Source: Paralithodes platypus
Lineage: Eukaryota > Arthropoda > Malacostraca > Decapoda > Lithodidae
Assembly: GCA_032716605.1 (NCBI GenBank)
Contig: CM064480.1
Span: 49,199,386 to 49,263,385 of the forward strand
Direction: 5' to 3'
Length of the DNA stretch: 64,000 bases
Below the pieces are notes generated by a model, which was given only the letters and a program-made list of their open reading frames with translations, did not search any database and was not told where the DNA came from. This document shows, piece by piece, positions 21,631 through 32,814 of the stretch (its first letter is position 1; every line of letters starts with the position of its first letter). The position numbers were made by a program, and so were the translations under genes.

Positions 21631-21653
21631 TTCTTATGTTCTTATGTTCTTAT
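21631..21653 (+). repeat. CR1 3'-terminal octamer repeats
   Basis: TTCTTATG occurs twice and TTCTTAT once more, ending at CCCATAATTACTTGCCC. The truncated copy ends similarly at 6397-6411. These mark the reverse-transcription priming end of the LINE. Confidence 0.85.
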
Positions 21654-21758
21654 CCCATAATTACTTGCCCACGGCGAGTCAGCACTCCTTGACCTTTTAC
21701 CTTTTCCTCACAGCTGGGATATTTTATATGTTTAGGCTTGGGCTAGGCCTATCTTTAT

Positions 21759-21885
<127 letters not shown>

Positions 21886-24860
21886 TTTCTATTGTTATTT
21901 TATATATAGGCCTATTTTTCTTTATTGTGATTTATTATAAGTTTTATTTATTTATTTTATTTATATCATTTTATTTTATTTATAATTTTGTTTCATTTAC
22001 ATATTTTTTTGTTTATTGTTCCTGTTCCCCAGGGTGTCCATTGGACCACCCCCTATGTCCAGAGCAAGGGCAGGGCCCATAATCGAGTATATAGTTATTT
22101 TATATATATTTGTATTTATTATTGTTTTTATTGATTTTATTTATAGGCCTATCATTTTATTTTATTTATAATTTTGTTTCATTTATATATATTTTTTTTT
22201 TTTATTGTTCCTGTTCCCCAGGGTGTCCATTGGACCACCCCCTATGTCCAGAGCAAGGGCAGGGCCCATAATCGAGTATATATAGTTATTTTATATATAT
22301 TTTTATTTATTATTGTTTTTATTTATTTTATTTATAGGCCTATCATTTTATTTTATTTATAATTGTTTCATTTTTTTTTTTTTTTTTTTATTGTTCCTGT
22401 TCCCCAGGGTGTCCATTGGACCACCCCCTATGTCCAGAGCAAGGGCAGGGCCCATAATCGATTATATATAGTTATTTAAATATATTTGTATTTATTATTG
22501 TTTTTATTGATTTTATTTATAGGCCTATCATTTTATTTTATTTATAATTTTGTTTCATTTATATATATATATTTGTTTTTATTGTTCCTGTTCCCCAGGG
22601 TGTCCATTGGACCACCCCCTATGTCCAGAGCAAGGGCAGGGCCCATAATCGAGTATATATAGTTATTTTATATATATTTTTATTTATTATTGTTTTTATT
22701 TATTTTATTTATAGGCCTGGCCTATCATTTTATTTTATTGATAATTGTTTCATTTATATATATTTTTTGGTTATTGTTCCTGTTCCCCAGGGTGTCCATT
22801 GGACCACCCCCTATGTCCAGAGCAAGGGCAGGGCCCATAATCGAGTATATAGTTATTTTATATATATTTTTATTTATTATTGTTTTTATTTATTTTATTT
22901 ATAGGCCTATCATTTTATTTTATTTATAATTGTTTCATTTATATATTTTTTTTGGTTATTGTTCCTGTTCCCCAGGGTGTCCATTGGACCACCCCCTATG
23001 TCCAGAGCAAGGGCAGGGCCCATAATCGAGTATATATAGTTATTTTATATATATTTTTATTTATTATTGTTTTTATTGATTATATTTATAGGCCTATCAT
23101 TTTATTTTATTTATAATTGTTTCATTTATATTTTTTTTTTTTGTTATTGTTCCTGTTCCCCAGGGTGTCCATTGGACCACCCCCTATGTCCAGAGCAAGG
23201 GCAGGGCCCATAATCGAGTATATATAGTTATTTTATATATATTTGTTGTTATTATGGTTTTTATTTATTTTATTTATAGGCCTATCATTTTATTTTATTT
23301 ATAATTGTTTCATTTATATATTTTTTTTTGGTTATTGTTCCTGTTCCCCAGGGTGTCCATTGGACCACCCCATATGTCCAGAGCAAGGGCAGGGCCCATA
23401 ATCGAGTATATATAGTTATTTTATATATTTTTTATTTATTATTGTTTTATTTATTTTATTTATAGGCCTATCATTTTATTTTATTTATAATTGTTTCATT
23501 TATATATTTTTTTTGTTATTGTTCCTGTTCCCCAGGGTGTCCATTGGACCACCCCCTATGTCCAGAGCAAGGGCAGGGCCCATAATCGAGTATATATAGT
23601 TATTTTATATATATTTTTATTTATTATTGTTTTTATTTATTTTATTTATAGGCCTATCATTTTATTTTATTTATAATTGTTTCATTTATATATATTTTTT
23701 GGTTATTGTTCCTGTTCCCCAGGGTGTCCATTGGACCACCCCATATGTCCAGAGCAAGGGCAGGGCCCATAATCGAGTATATATAGTTATTTTATATATA
23801 TTTTTATTTATTATTGTTTTTATTTATTTTATTTATAGGCCTATCATTTTATTTTATTTATAATTGTTTCATTTATATTTTTTGTTTTGGTTATTGTTCC
23901 TGTTCCCCAGGGTGTCCATTGGACCACCCCCTATGTCCAGAGCAAGGGCAGGGCCCATAATCGAGTACATATAGTTATTTTAAATATATCTTTATTTATT
24001 ATTGTTTTTATTGATTTTATTTATAGGCCTATCATTTTATTTTATTTATAATTTTGTTCCATTTATATATATTTTGTTTTTTTATTGTTCCTGTTCCCCA
24101 GGGTGTCCATTGGACCACCCCCTATGTCCAGAGCAAGGGCAGGGCCCATAATCGAGTATATATAGTTATTTTATATATATTTTTATTTATTATTGTTTTT
24201 ATTGATTATATTTATAGGCCTATCATTTTATTTTATTTATAATTGTTTCATGTATATATTTTTTTTGGTTATTGTTCCTGTTCCCCAGAGTGTCCATTGG
24301 ACCACCCCCTATGTCCAGAGCAAGGGCAGGGCCCATAATCGAGTATATATAGTTATTTTATATATATTTTTATTTATTATTGTTTTTATTTATTTTATTT
24401 ATAGGCCTATCATTTTATTTTATTTATAATTGTTTCATTTATATATTTTTTTTTGGTTATTGTTCCTGTTCCCCAGGGTGTCCATTGGACCACCCCCTAT
24501 GTCCAGAGCAAGGGCAGGGCCCATAATCGAGTATATATAGTTATTTTATATATTTTTATTTATTATTGTTTTTATTGATTTTATTTATAGGCCTATCATT
24601 TTATTTTATTTATAATTGTTTCATTTATATATATTTTTTTGGTTATTGTTCCTGTTCCCAAGGGTGTCCATTGGACCACCCCCTATGTCCAGAGCAAGGG
24701 CAGGGCCCATAATCGAGTATTTATAGTTATTTTATATATATTTTTATTTATTATTGTTTTTATTGATTTTATTTATAGCCCTATCATTTTATTTTATTTA
24801 TAATTTTGTTTCATTTATATTTTTTTTTGGGTTATTGTTCTTGTTCCCCAGGGTGTTTGG
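21886..24860 (+). repeat. ~188-bp tandem repeat, about 16 copies
   Basis: A GC-richer block (TGTTCCCCAGGGTGTCC, then ATTGGACCACCCCCTATG, AGAGCAAGGGCAGGGCCC, ATAATCGAG) recurs about every 188 bp from 22020 to 24840. It alternates with an AT-rich half (TATATAGTTATTTTATATA, TAGGCCTATCATTTTATTTT). Each unit has the palindrome GTCCATTGGAC and a TATA-like stretch. The final unit breaks after CAGGGTG at 24855. Short hydrophobic ORFs repeat across copies (VPVPQGVHWTTPYVQSKGRA) but lack conservation evidence; I treat them as by-products. Confidence 0.95.
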
Positions 24861-24904
24861 CCAAAGAGCCCCAAGGTATAAATATATATATTCTTATAAT
24901 GCCA

Positions 24905-25095
24905 TACTATGACTACGTCATGGTGTTCCCCCATTTGAATTACAAAATGCGGAACTATACCGTCATGAATCCATTATACTCACGTCATCTGGAATCGGAT
25001 AATGCAAAACTATGACTATGTCATGGTGAAGTATACCAACGTTATATGGATCCAGTGATGGCGAACTTGCGTCATGACAACTATCAACGTCAATT
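24905..25095 (+). promoter_or_regulatory. Cluster of CGTCA/TGTCATGG motifs upstream of the piggyBac ORF
   Basis: CGTCA occurs at 24916, 24961, 24983, 25070 and 25088, with TGTCATGG at about 25019; CTATGACTACGTCATGG and CTATGACTATGTCATGG are direct repeats ~105 bp apart. CGTCA is a CREB/ATF half-site, so this may be a promoter. It lies 170-350 bp before the transposase ATG, so transposase-binding subterminal repeats are an equal alternative. Confidence 0.35.
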
Positions 25096-25146
25096 ACGTT
25101 TTTCCTTTATTTCCATTTCTTGGTTTCAGCATCGTAAGCTAACTAC

Positions 25147-25252
25147 GCCAGCCTGCCGCCATACGCCAGCCTACCGCCATACGCCAACCTACCGCCATAC
25201 GCCAGCCTACCGCCATACGCCAGCCTACCGCCATACGCCAGCCTACCACCAT
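25147..25252 (+). repeat. 18-bp tandem repeat, ~6 copies
   Basis: CGCCAGCCTACCGCCATA repeats with few substitutions and ends 9 bp before the transposase start codon. It would form part of the transcript 5' leader. Confidence 0.9.
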
Positions 25253-25260
25253 GTCATGCC

Positions 25261-28211
25261 ATGTCGGACAAGAAGAAACCTTTGCGGGACTCCCAGCTGG
25301 AAGATGTGGTCAATGAGGTGCTGGACATGACGACGACGGATGAGACGGCGAGCGAGAGTGAGTCGGACGAGTGGTCTGACGATGAGGATTGGGCTTCACC
25401 TCCGCCCAAGCGACTCCGCCTCGACGCTCCCACCTCGGCCGATCCACCACCACCACCAGCAACGTCAGACAACCCACCACCACCACCACCACCAACTGAA
25501 CCAGCCCCAGAGGATCCACCACCACCACCACCACCATCCATCCCATCCACATCCCATCTACATCTCATCCCATCCCATCTACGTCTCATCCCATCCATAA
25601 CATTGCCGATTACCTCCTACCATTACCCAACTTCCCCCAACTTCCCACGTCACCTCTTCCATCCACCTCGCGTGGCGGTGCCTCATCCTGGCTTCCAGCA
25701 GGATCACCAGCCCGCAGCCCACACCTGTTTGCTACGCTACTTGCTGTGGGCACTTTGAATACCCCGCCTTCGCATGCCATGGGAATGGTCACCCCCGCAG
25801 TGTCCCCCTTCAGCGACACACCGTTGACCCCCTCGGCATTTGTTCTGCCTGAGCATCGAGCCGCAATGCGTGCTGAGGTTGCTGAAGCCGCAGTGCGTGC
25901 TCAGGTTGTTGCTGAGGTGCCACGCACAGAGTTGAATCCTCCAGCAGCAATCGAGGAGCTTCTTCCCCAAAGGCTTCCTCTTCACCATTCACCAACTGGT
26001 ACAGCTGCACCAGGTTCACCAGCTCCACACCTTTCACCAGCTGGTGCAGCTGCACCAGGTTCACCAGCTCCACACCTTTCACCACTTGGTGCTGCACCAG
26101 GTTCACCGGCTTCTGCATCACCTGATGCAGAAGCCCCCCCCACTCAACCCCTCAACCTACCACCTATGCCACGCCGGAGGCCAGGTCCCCGTAGGGGGGC
26201 AGGTGGTAGGCCCAGGGGCTGCAGAGGTGTTCCTCGCGGTGGTCCTCGCGGTGGTCGTGGCCGTGCTCGCGATCCTGCCCCCGATCGTGATGCCGGTTGG
26301 ACCGACACCCCCTTTGACCCCCAGCCTGATCTGTTCTCAGGGACCCCTGGCATGCAGGTTCCAAAGCCGGTGACTCCTCTCCAGTTCTTCCAGCTCTTCT
26401 TTACAAGGGAGATTCTGCAATACCTGGTAGTGGAGACAAATGCTTACGCCAAGTTCGTTGACGGAGCAGCCGCTCTTTGGCACCTGTTTGGTGAGGAGGA
26501 AATGGCCAAATTCCTTGGCCTGTACTTCCTCATGGGCATCACCAAGATTCCTTTTCTGAGTCACTACTGGCGTTCAACTGTCCTTCACGACTACCCAGTA
26601 TTTCGGAGAACGATGAGTAGGACTAAGTTTCTAGCCTTGTTGAAGTATTTCCATGCTTTCAACAACAAGGCAGTCTGCAGGCAGAACAAGGACAGGCTTG
26701 TGAAGGTTCGGACGGTGATGGAATACCTACTTGAAGGCTTCAAGCTGGCATACATCCCCACCGAAAAGCTGTCCCTTGACGAAGGCAGCCTTGGATGGAA
26801 GGGTCGCCTTTCATTCAAGGTTTACAACCCAATGAAGCCGTCGAAGTACGGTGTCAAGCTGTACATCCTGGCAGAGGCGTTGACTGGCTATGTGTGGGAC
26901 TTTCGGGTCTACACCGGTCCGGGTACATCTCTCCAGGAGACGGTGGAGGGTCTCACGGAGTCCTTCAGAGGCCAGGGGTACAGGCTGTACATGGACAACT
27001 ATTACAACTCAGTTGACCTGTGCCAGCAAATGCTCACACACAACATCTATGTGTGTGGCACCCTGCGCCTTGTACGAGGAGCTCCTAAGCGGTTGTGCGA
27101 CATTGCTAAAGCAAATCAGCTTGAACGCGATGCGACATTAGCAATGAACAACGGCTTAACCATGGTCCTACTTTGGCGAGACAAGCGCATCGTCAACATG
27201 GTGTCCACTTTCCACAACCAGGACACCATCCCGAAGCTTGTCAGTTTCAAAGAGAAGGACCAACAGGGCAAGTGGCGTCGTGGACAGAGGGAGGTCTTCA
27301 AACCTGTTTGCGTTGAAGACTACAACATCCACATGGGTGGGGTGGATCACTTCGACCAGATGGTCCAGTACTACCCCATCCAGCGAAGAACGGTCAAGTG
27401 GACGAAGAAGATCACCTTCTACTTCATCCAAATGGCCCTCTTCAACGCCCATGTCCTGTACAGGAAGTGCTACCCAAGGAAGAAGATGACCTTGCTGGAC
27501 TTCCAGGAGCACATCTGTACTTCCTTGCTGCACTTCAACCCTGCAGAGTGGCCTATGTCGGGGAGGCCAGTCCACCGAGCACAAGATCTGCCGCCTGACC
27601 AGCGTGAGCCACAGAGGCATGCACGCAGGCAACGGCAACCCGGTGGATCATCTGGGTCGTCTGACGACGACCATCCAGACTCCCCAGCCCCTGCTGCTCC
27701 TGACAACACTCCACCCTCTCCTGTTGCTGCTCCTGGTGGAGGCGTTGAGAGGGCACCACGTCTCGATGTCCCCTCCCCACCACCAGAACCAGATGATGCT
27801 GCTGCTGATGCTGCTGCCCCGGGGGGAAACTATGTCCTGGTTCAACCCCCCGTGGTACTAGCACCTGATGCAGCTGCTGCTGGTGACGATGTGGAAGCAG
27901 CTCTTGAAGCTGCCAACCAACCGCCACCAGTACTGGAAGCAGCAGGAGCAGTGCGAGTCCGGAGACCTCGACCTGGAGTTGTCCCAAGGCCCCGTCCTAT
28001 TGTTCTGAACCATGTCCGGTTGAACAGGGCCTTGGACCATTCTCTGCAGAGGATTCCGGCCAAGAAGCGACTCCGTTGCTATTACTGCAAAGTAATGAAC
28101 GGCATTCGCAAGGACACAAGCTTCCGCTGCACGACTTGCACGGTTGCCCTCTGCATTGACGTCAACGACTGCTTCAACCTTTTCCATCGTCACAATGCAG
28201 GTGTCCTATAG
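25261..28211 (+). CDS. piggyBac-family transposase, long, one frame change near 25.5-25.6 kb
   Basis: The ATG at 25261 opens an acidic, Pro-rich N-terminus (LEDVVNEVLDMTTTDE, SESDEWSDDEDW). Within the CCA/CATC repeats between 25500 and 25600 the coding frame changes to the one running to 28211. The catalytic domain keeps three Asp: LSLDEGSLGWKGR (26778), YMDNYYNS (26994) and GGVDHFDQM (27345). The C-terminus is a zinc cross-brace (CYYCKVM, CTTCTVALCID, CFNLFHRH). Total is ~980 residues versus ~600 usual, because of Pro/Ala-rich N-terminal and pre-zinc regions with 45-bp internal repeats (26000-26110). It would excise and paste TTAA-flanked DNA. GC content is far above neighbours. TIRs are not seen; a domesticated gene is possible. 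An intron or indel could explain the frame change. Confidence 0.85.
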
Positions 28212-28224
28212 TCAGGAGCCATGT

Positions 28225-28395
28225 GCAATCATTCATTCATTGATTCATTCATTGATTCATTCATTTCTCTTCTCCATTTCTCTTCTTCATTCACCCGGCT
28301 TCATTCACCCACCTTCATTCACCCACCGACATTCACCCACACATTCACCCACCGACATTCACCCACCTACATTTACCCACCTTCATCATCAAAGT
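28225..28395 (+). repeat. (CATT)n then CATTCACCCACC repeats
   Basis: Directly after the transposase stop: CATTCATTGATT units, a TCTTCTC spacer, then CATTCACCCACC/GA units. Low-complexity 3' flank. Confidence 0.9.
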
Positions 28396-28498
28396 GGATA
28401 TAGGCCTCCTGGGGAAACCACTCTAAAAAAATAACGAGTCAAATGCAGTACCTCCTAGGGTGGCTTGGAAATCTGCATATTTCTGTGGTTTAACACCT

Positions 28499-28850
<352 letters not shown>

Positions 28851-28920
28851 TGTGTACAATAGAATTATTTCTGAATTTATTACTTGATGATAACCTGGCT
28901 TTCTTGTTTTGTTTTTTCAG

Positions 28921-28974
28921 TGTCAACCCAGGAGCCATTTCCCTTCTCGTTGGAAAGGGTTGTGGCCCTATCAG
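28921..28974 (+). other. Possible 54-bp internal exon
   Basis: Preceded by a strong acceptor (TTCTTGTTTTGTTTTTTCAG) and followed by a consensus donor (CAG|GTAAGT). The interval is open in all useful phases; one reading is [18 protein letters not shown]. No partner exons are identified, so this could be a chance splice-site pair or an exon of an unrecognised host gene spanning this region. Confidence 0.35.
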
Positions 28975-28979
28975 GTAAG

Positions 28980-30440
28980 TAAAATTGACAACCTTCATGA
29001 CTGACATGTCTTCTATGAACATTATACAATTATTGGCAAGGAAAATTATATAAAAGTGTTGTATATTGTGGCAAGGATAAACATCTGTATAAACATTCTC
29101 ATTTATTTACAAAACAATAGCAGTGCATGGAAACAATTGTGCATAGCTCGCGGTCACTGCATGGAAACAATTGCGCATAGCTCGCGAACCAATTACGCTG
29201 TATTATTTTTGTTTTCACCATTGGAAAGAGCACAATTTTTCGATTCTGGTGATATATACAGTTATATACGAATCCGAGCAAATAACGCAACCACGAGGTG
29301 GGGAACAGCTCGGAACCCGGCTAGCATCGGCGGAAAAGAGACGGGTGAAGCGTAAATATTCGCATTTTGGCTCTTCATTTCAAATATTCATAGCGAAAAA
29401 GTATTTGTCCTAGGAACTTCTAGTTTCTTTTATACTCATCAGCATTATGTGCCGAATTCATACAGCCTAAATTTAAAACCATACACTTCGTAGCAACGAA
29501 ATAAATCGAAAATGTTATAAACCATATCAATCAAAATCATTTTTTTTTTTTCGGTCACTGATTGAGAACTATTGAAGATAAACAATTTCTGTTTTCAGAT
29601 TTGGAAAGAGGAGAAAAAATACTATTGTTTGAGCAAAAAAAATATATGGTCATCACTCACAATTTAGAGCTAGGACAGTGTGAAGACAATTGCATGGGAA
29701 ATAATTGTATTCCGGACTCATTTACACTTTCATATTTCGATTTATTTACATTTTTTTTTTTTTTATCATGTACTATAAATATTCCTCTTTCCATTGACAT
29801 ATGATACATCACAATTAACCGCATTCTGGTGGATGAAAATACAGAAAAACACAAGGCTTCGAAAACTCGCCCAGCCTCATATTTCATGGCAAATTAAAGA
29901 ATGTCTTACCGTAAGTTAGCTAAATAAGTTGCTGGATGCGGGAGGGTTAATAAATAAATATCAGTAGCCTAAACATAAACATTGAAAAAACTAGTTTCAA
30001 TAGCATAGTAAATCTACTATGGTCCATGAATTGCATTTTTTACCAAATTGGGCCAGATCAAATATAGCCTAGCTTTATTTTTTGTTCGCTGAATAGAAAA
30101 CAAATCTAGCCTAGGCCTAGGCCTATATAATAATATTATATAGGCTAGGCCTACAGAAATTCAAGTTAGTATTTGAACTCAGCACACCAGAATAATTATG
30201 TCAGGCTATAATGTGTATTGAACTTTGAAGGTAAATACTTCTCAATAGTGGGTTATTGTACAATTCCTATAGCCTAGTTGTTAAGTTTTGGTCAGAAATG
30301 GAAGACTTGACCTTGTAATTGAAAAGTTCTCATGCTTGATATACGGTACACTAATTCGCACTACATTCGGCTAATGATGCTAATCTAATTTATCTCCATC
30401 CCTGTTTCTTATCAATCATATCAGTTTATATGTAATTATA
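28980..30440. other. Gene-free unique DNA
   Basis: AT-rich without a supported ORF. A ~33-bp direct duplication (GCATGGAAACAATTGTGCAT / GCATGGAAACAATTGCGCAT) lies at 29127-29190, and an AGGCCTA palindrome with a TATAATAATATTATATA centre at about 30113-30155. The longest ORFs are under 100 codons and unconvincing. Confidence 0.6.
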
Positions 30441-30482
30441 TTCTTGGATAATAGCCTAGGCTATAGGCTAGGTCTAAATACT

Positions 30483-30610
30483 GGTGGTCGGAAAGAAAGT
30501 ATCAGGACAAAATGCAACGGTAAAAAAGTAACAATTTTTGCTAGGAAAAAAAGACAACAGAAAAAAAAAGTAACAATGTTTATTGTATTTAGGAAAAAAA
30601 GTAACAGCTG
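30483..30610 (+). repeat. MULE terminal inverted repeat, 3' of the transposase gene
   Basis: It starts GGTGGTCGGAAAGAAAG and contains GTAAC or near variants (GCAAC, GTAAC, GACAAC, GTAAC, GTAAC) spaced irregularly and separated by A-rich text. It matches the complement of the 32405-32525 end. Iterated boxes are plausible transposase-binding sites (inference). Confidence 0.8.
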
Positions 30611-30695
30611 TCAAACTACGAATTTATTTTCATACCATTAAAGCACATTACAACATTAAAACATTAAACACATTAAAACACATACAGGTTTAGAC

Positions 30696-32150
30696 CTATG
30701 CCAGTGTTCGTGTTATACATATATTATGACCAATACCTTCTAAAAATTCTGAGATGGACTTTCTTCCTTCCACTCTGTCATTGCATAAACGTTGTAGTCG
30801 CTTCTGCATTTGAATAGCCTTTCTTCTGCTCTTTGGTTTGGATGCAGTGCCAATCATATCTTGTTGCACCAAGGTGTCGACGGTGGCATGATCCCTCTGG
30901 AAACACTGTATGCACTTAAATATAGAGGGGTGGTGGTGTCCAACCAAGTTTGAGAACTTATTATTCCAACCTTCACATACATTGTTGGTACGGGAGTTGC
31001 CTTGTAATGTAGCTTCGTGCACATTCCAGACATTAGGGGGGTACTTCGGGGGTACAGCACGCAGCCTGATACCCTGTGAATCATCGAGCTGACGGGATCT
31101 GTAGCTGCCTGAGACGTAGGTTGCATCAAAGTAGTCCACCAGTTCACCAGCCTCGGGAGGAGTAATGGTCTTGAGGTACTCCATGCCCTCTTGTACCTCA
31201 TCAGTGGGCAGGAAGGCGAGTCCGTCCAACATACCGCAGAAATGCCGGAACTTCTGGTCTGAATGGTAATCTTGTGTAAGACCAATCTCTTGAATTTTAC
31301 GCCAAGTGCTCTGTGTAAGGTGGTAGAAACACCCCTTGCTCTCCACTTTTCTACCAAAGCTGGCACTAACTGCACGTAAAACTGCATCTTCAAAGTCGCT
31401 CACAACTGTCTGTACCTGAAGGTTAAATCCTAATTCCGAGCTACGGTCGACAATAACATCAAACAACTCTGAGTACACTGGTCTTGATTTCTTCTGTAGC
31501 AGAGCATAGACACAGGAAATATATATATCACTGAATAAAACTCTGAGCACGTACACCTGAGTGAACTGTGGTGGCGCCATCTTGAAGTTACCGTCCATGT
31601 AGATGGTCTCTGCAGCTGCTAGACGATTTAGGTCCTCTTCTGTGGCAAAGGCAATGATACGAGAGTTTGCTTCTGGCCCATTATCATAAAGGAGGAACTG
31701 CTGAGGGTTAGGTCCTAGTGTTACCTTCCACTCATCTGGCAATATGAAGTCATGTAGGTTTTCAGGGATTACTGGGGTGCGCCGCTGATACCGGAGGGAT
31801 CGCTTGGTGTTCTCTTCACATGGAAATCGCTTCTGAACATGATGGTCTTGATTGGCAACTGCTTGGGCAAAGATCTGGGATGGTTTGTCCAGGGAGGTGG
31901 CTGCTTGCTGCTTTATCATATGACGACACATTGTATAGGTCACGCAGGTTTGGTCAGAAGTGTGGTTATGAGGTAGCCCTGGCTGTGGATTATCCAACTG
32001 AGGTGTAGTGCTAAGACTTCCTCTACAATTTCTGCTCCCTTTCTCTGAACATTTCCACCGCATTTTTTCCTTCCGGGTGCACGAACATGTATAAATATAT
32101 CCTTCAAAGCAAATCTTGGTGCCACCCTTATTACTCTTTGTGACCTCCAT
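30696..32150 (-). CDS. MULE transposase with N-terminal FLYWCH zinc finger
   Basis: A 484-residue ORF from the ATG at 32150, no interruptions. Residues ~15-63 fit a FLYWCH finger (FEGYIYTCSC, RWKCS, C42, HNH 61-63), a DNA-binding domain that often accompanies MULE transposases. The catalytic domain shows Asp 186 (YMDGNFKM), an Asp at 252/255 (VVSDFEDA), C-x2-H at 274-277 (CFYH) and Glu 393 (NNVCEGWNNKFS), i.e. the DDE triad in order. The C-terminus is basic (KPKSRRKAIQMQKR). It lies wholly between the TIRs, 85 bp from the left one and ~250 bp from the right one. It would excise and reinsert the element in the nucleus. Similar domesticated genes exist, but TIRs and target duplication argue for a transposon. 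Confidence 0.93.
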   Translation of the reverse strand: MEVTKSNKGGTKICFEGYIYTCSCTRKEKMRWKCSEKGSRNCRGSLSTTPQLDNPQPGLPHNHTSDQTCVTYTMCRHMIKQQAATSLDKPSQIFAQAVANQDHHVQKRFPCEENTKRSLRYQRRTPVIPENLHDFILPDEWKVTLGPNPQQFLLYDNGPEANSRIIAFATEEDLNRLAAAETIYMDGNFKMAPPQFTQVYVLRVLFSDIYISCVYALLQKKSRPVYSELFDVIVDRSSELGFNLQVQTVVSDFEDAVLRAVSASFGRKVESKGCFYHLTQSTWRKIQEIGLTQDYHSDQKFRHFCGMLDGLAFLPTDEVQEGMEYLKTITPPEAGELVDYFDATYVSGSYRSRQLDDSQGIRLRAVPPKYPPNVWNVHEATLQGNSRTNNVCEGWNNKFSNLVGHHHPSIFKCIQCFQRDHATVDTLVQQDMIGTASKPKSRRKAIQMQKRLQRLCNDRVEGRKSISEFLEGIGHNICITRTLA

Positions 32151-32404
32151 GCTGTTATGGGATATGTGTGTAGCTACTCATCTGAAGTAGGCTCATATTA
32201 TGTTCGGAGCAAAACTCCGAATCAGTAAGCAAATTAATAAGCTCCGAAACAGAGAGCAAATTAATTTTGAGCAAACCTCTGAAATGAGTGAGCAATGAGT
32301 GTCATATATATTTAATTGGATTGGTATATTGTTATTGGTAATATGTATATAATATGTATATAAAATATATATAAAATAGGTTTTATGAGTTGATGAGGTT
32401 TAAA

Positions 32405-32525
32405 CCAACCGTCTGATGCTTTATTTCCTGTTACTTTCTTTCCTGTTACGTTTTTTCTTGTTGCCTTCTTTCCGTTACTTTTTTTTCCTGTTACCTTTTT
32501 TCCTGATACTTTCTATCCTAGAATC
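32405..32525 (-). repeat. MULE terminal inverted repeat, 5' of the transposase gene
   Basis: On the plus strand it reads CCTGTTACTTTCTTTCC repeatedly and ends CCTGATACTTTCTATCCTAG. GTTAC-type boxes recur at least five times at about 14-17-bp spacing, more regularly than in the other TIR. It sits where the transposase promoter should be, so it may also regulate transcription. Confidence 0.8.
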
Positions 32526-32814
32526 CTAAATACTACAACAGAATATGGCTTGTTGGTGTACATGCGCGATTTAGAGCTAGGAACCTGTATTTATTAATAT
32601 CATGTTGACAATTCATTCTTGTGTTTGTGCAAGTCAACATAATATGCTTTGAAGACAATATATGTGGTCTAAATCATGTTTTGGGCAACAATAATGCAAG
32701 TCAACCCTTGGAAACGTTTGTTTGACAAGGTTTGTTTACTACTTCAGGCATACCAACTGGTGCGCGCCTAGCTTCGCCTGTGGAACAAAGCTACCAACAC
32801 TTCCGAACAAATTT

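Larger units (their letters stand above)
16600..21653 (+). mobile_element. Nearly complete CR1-type LINE (ORF1 + ORF2 + octamer-repeat 3' end)
   Basis: Two consecutive ORFs (17500-18387, 18498-21438) are followed by a 215-bp 3' UTR ending in TTCTTATG repeated at 21631, 21639 and 21647. Short 3'-terminal 8-bp repeats rather than poly(A) are a recognised CR1 hallmark. The 5' boundary is uncertain: 16.6 kb is a guess, and the last ~100 bp before ORF1 repeat CTAGTGAAC. The element abuts a TA run and the 188-bp array downstream. The only visible lesion is one base lost at about 18811. Confidence 0.85.
30483..32525 (-). mobile_element. Complete MULE-type DNA transposon (2,043 bp)
   Basis: A 9-bp duplication CTAAATACT flanks it at 30474-30482 and 32526-32534. 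The 25-bp ends align without gaps and share an exact AGAAAGTATCAGGA. TIRs extend ~110-125 bp as iterated GGAAA...GTAAC boxes. It encodes one uninterrupted transposase on the minus strand. An 8-11 bp duplication is typical of Mutator-like elements. Intact ORF, matching TIRs and clean duplication suggest a young copy. Confidence 0.9.

Noticed and set aside
22174..24429. Repeated 60-78-aa hydrophobic ORFs that look like membrane proteins
   Set aside because: They are the translation of the AT-rich half of the 188-bp repeat; lengths differ between copies through T-run indels.
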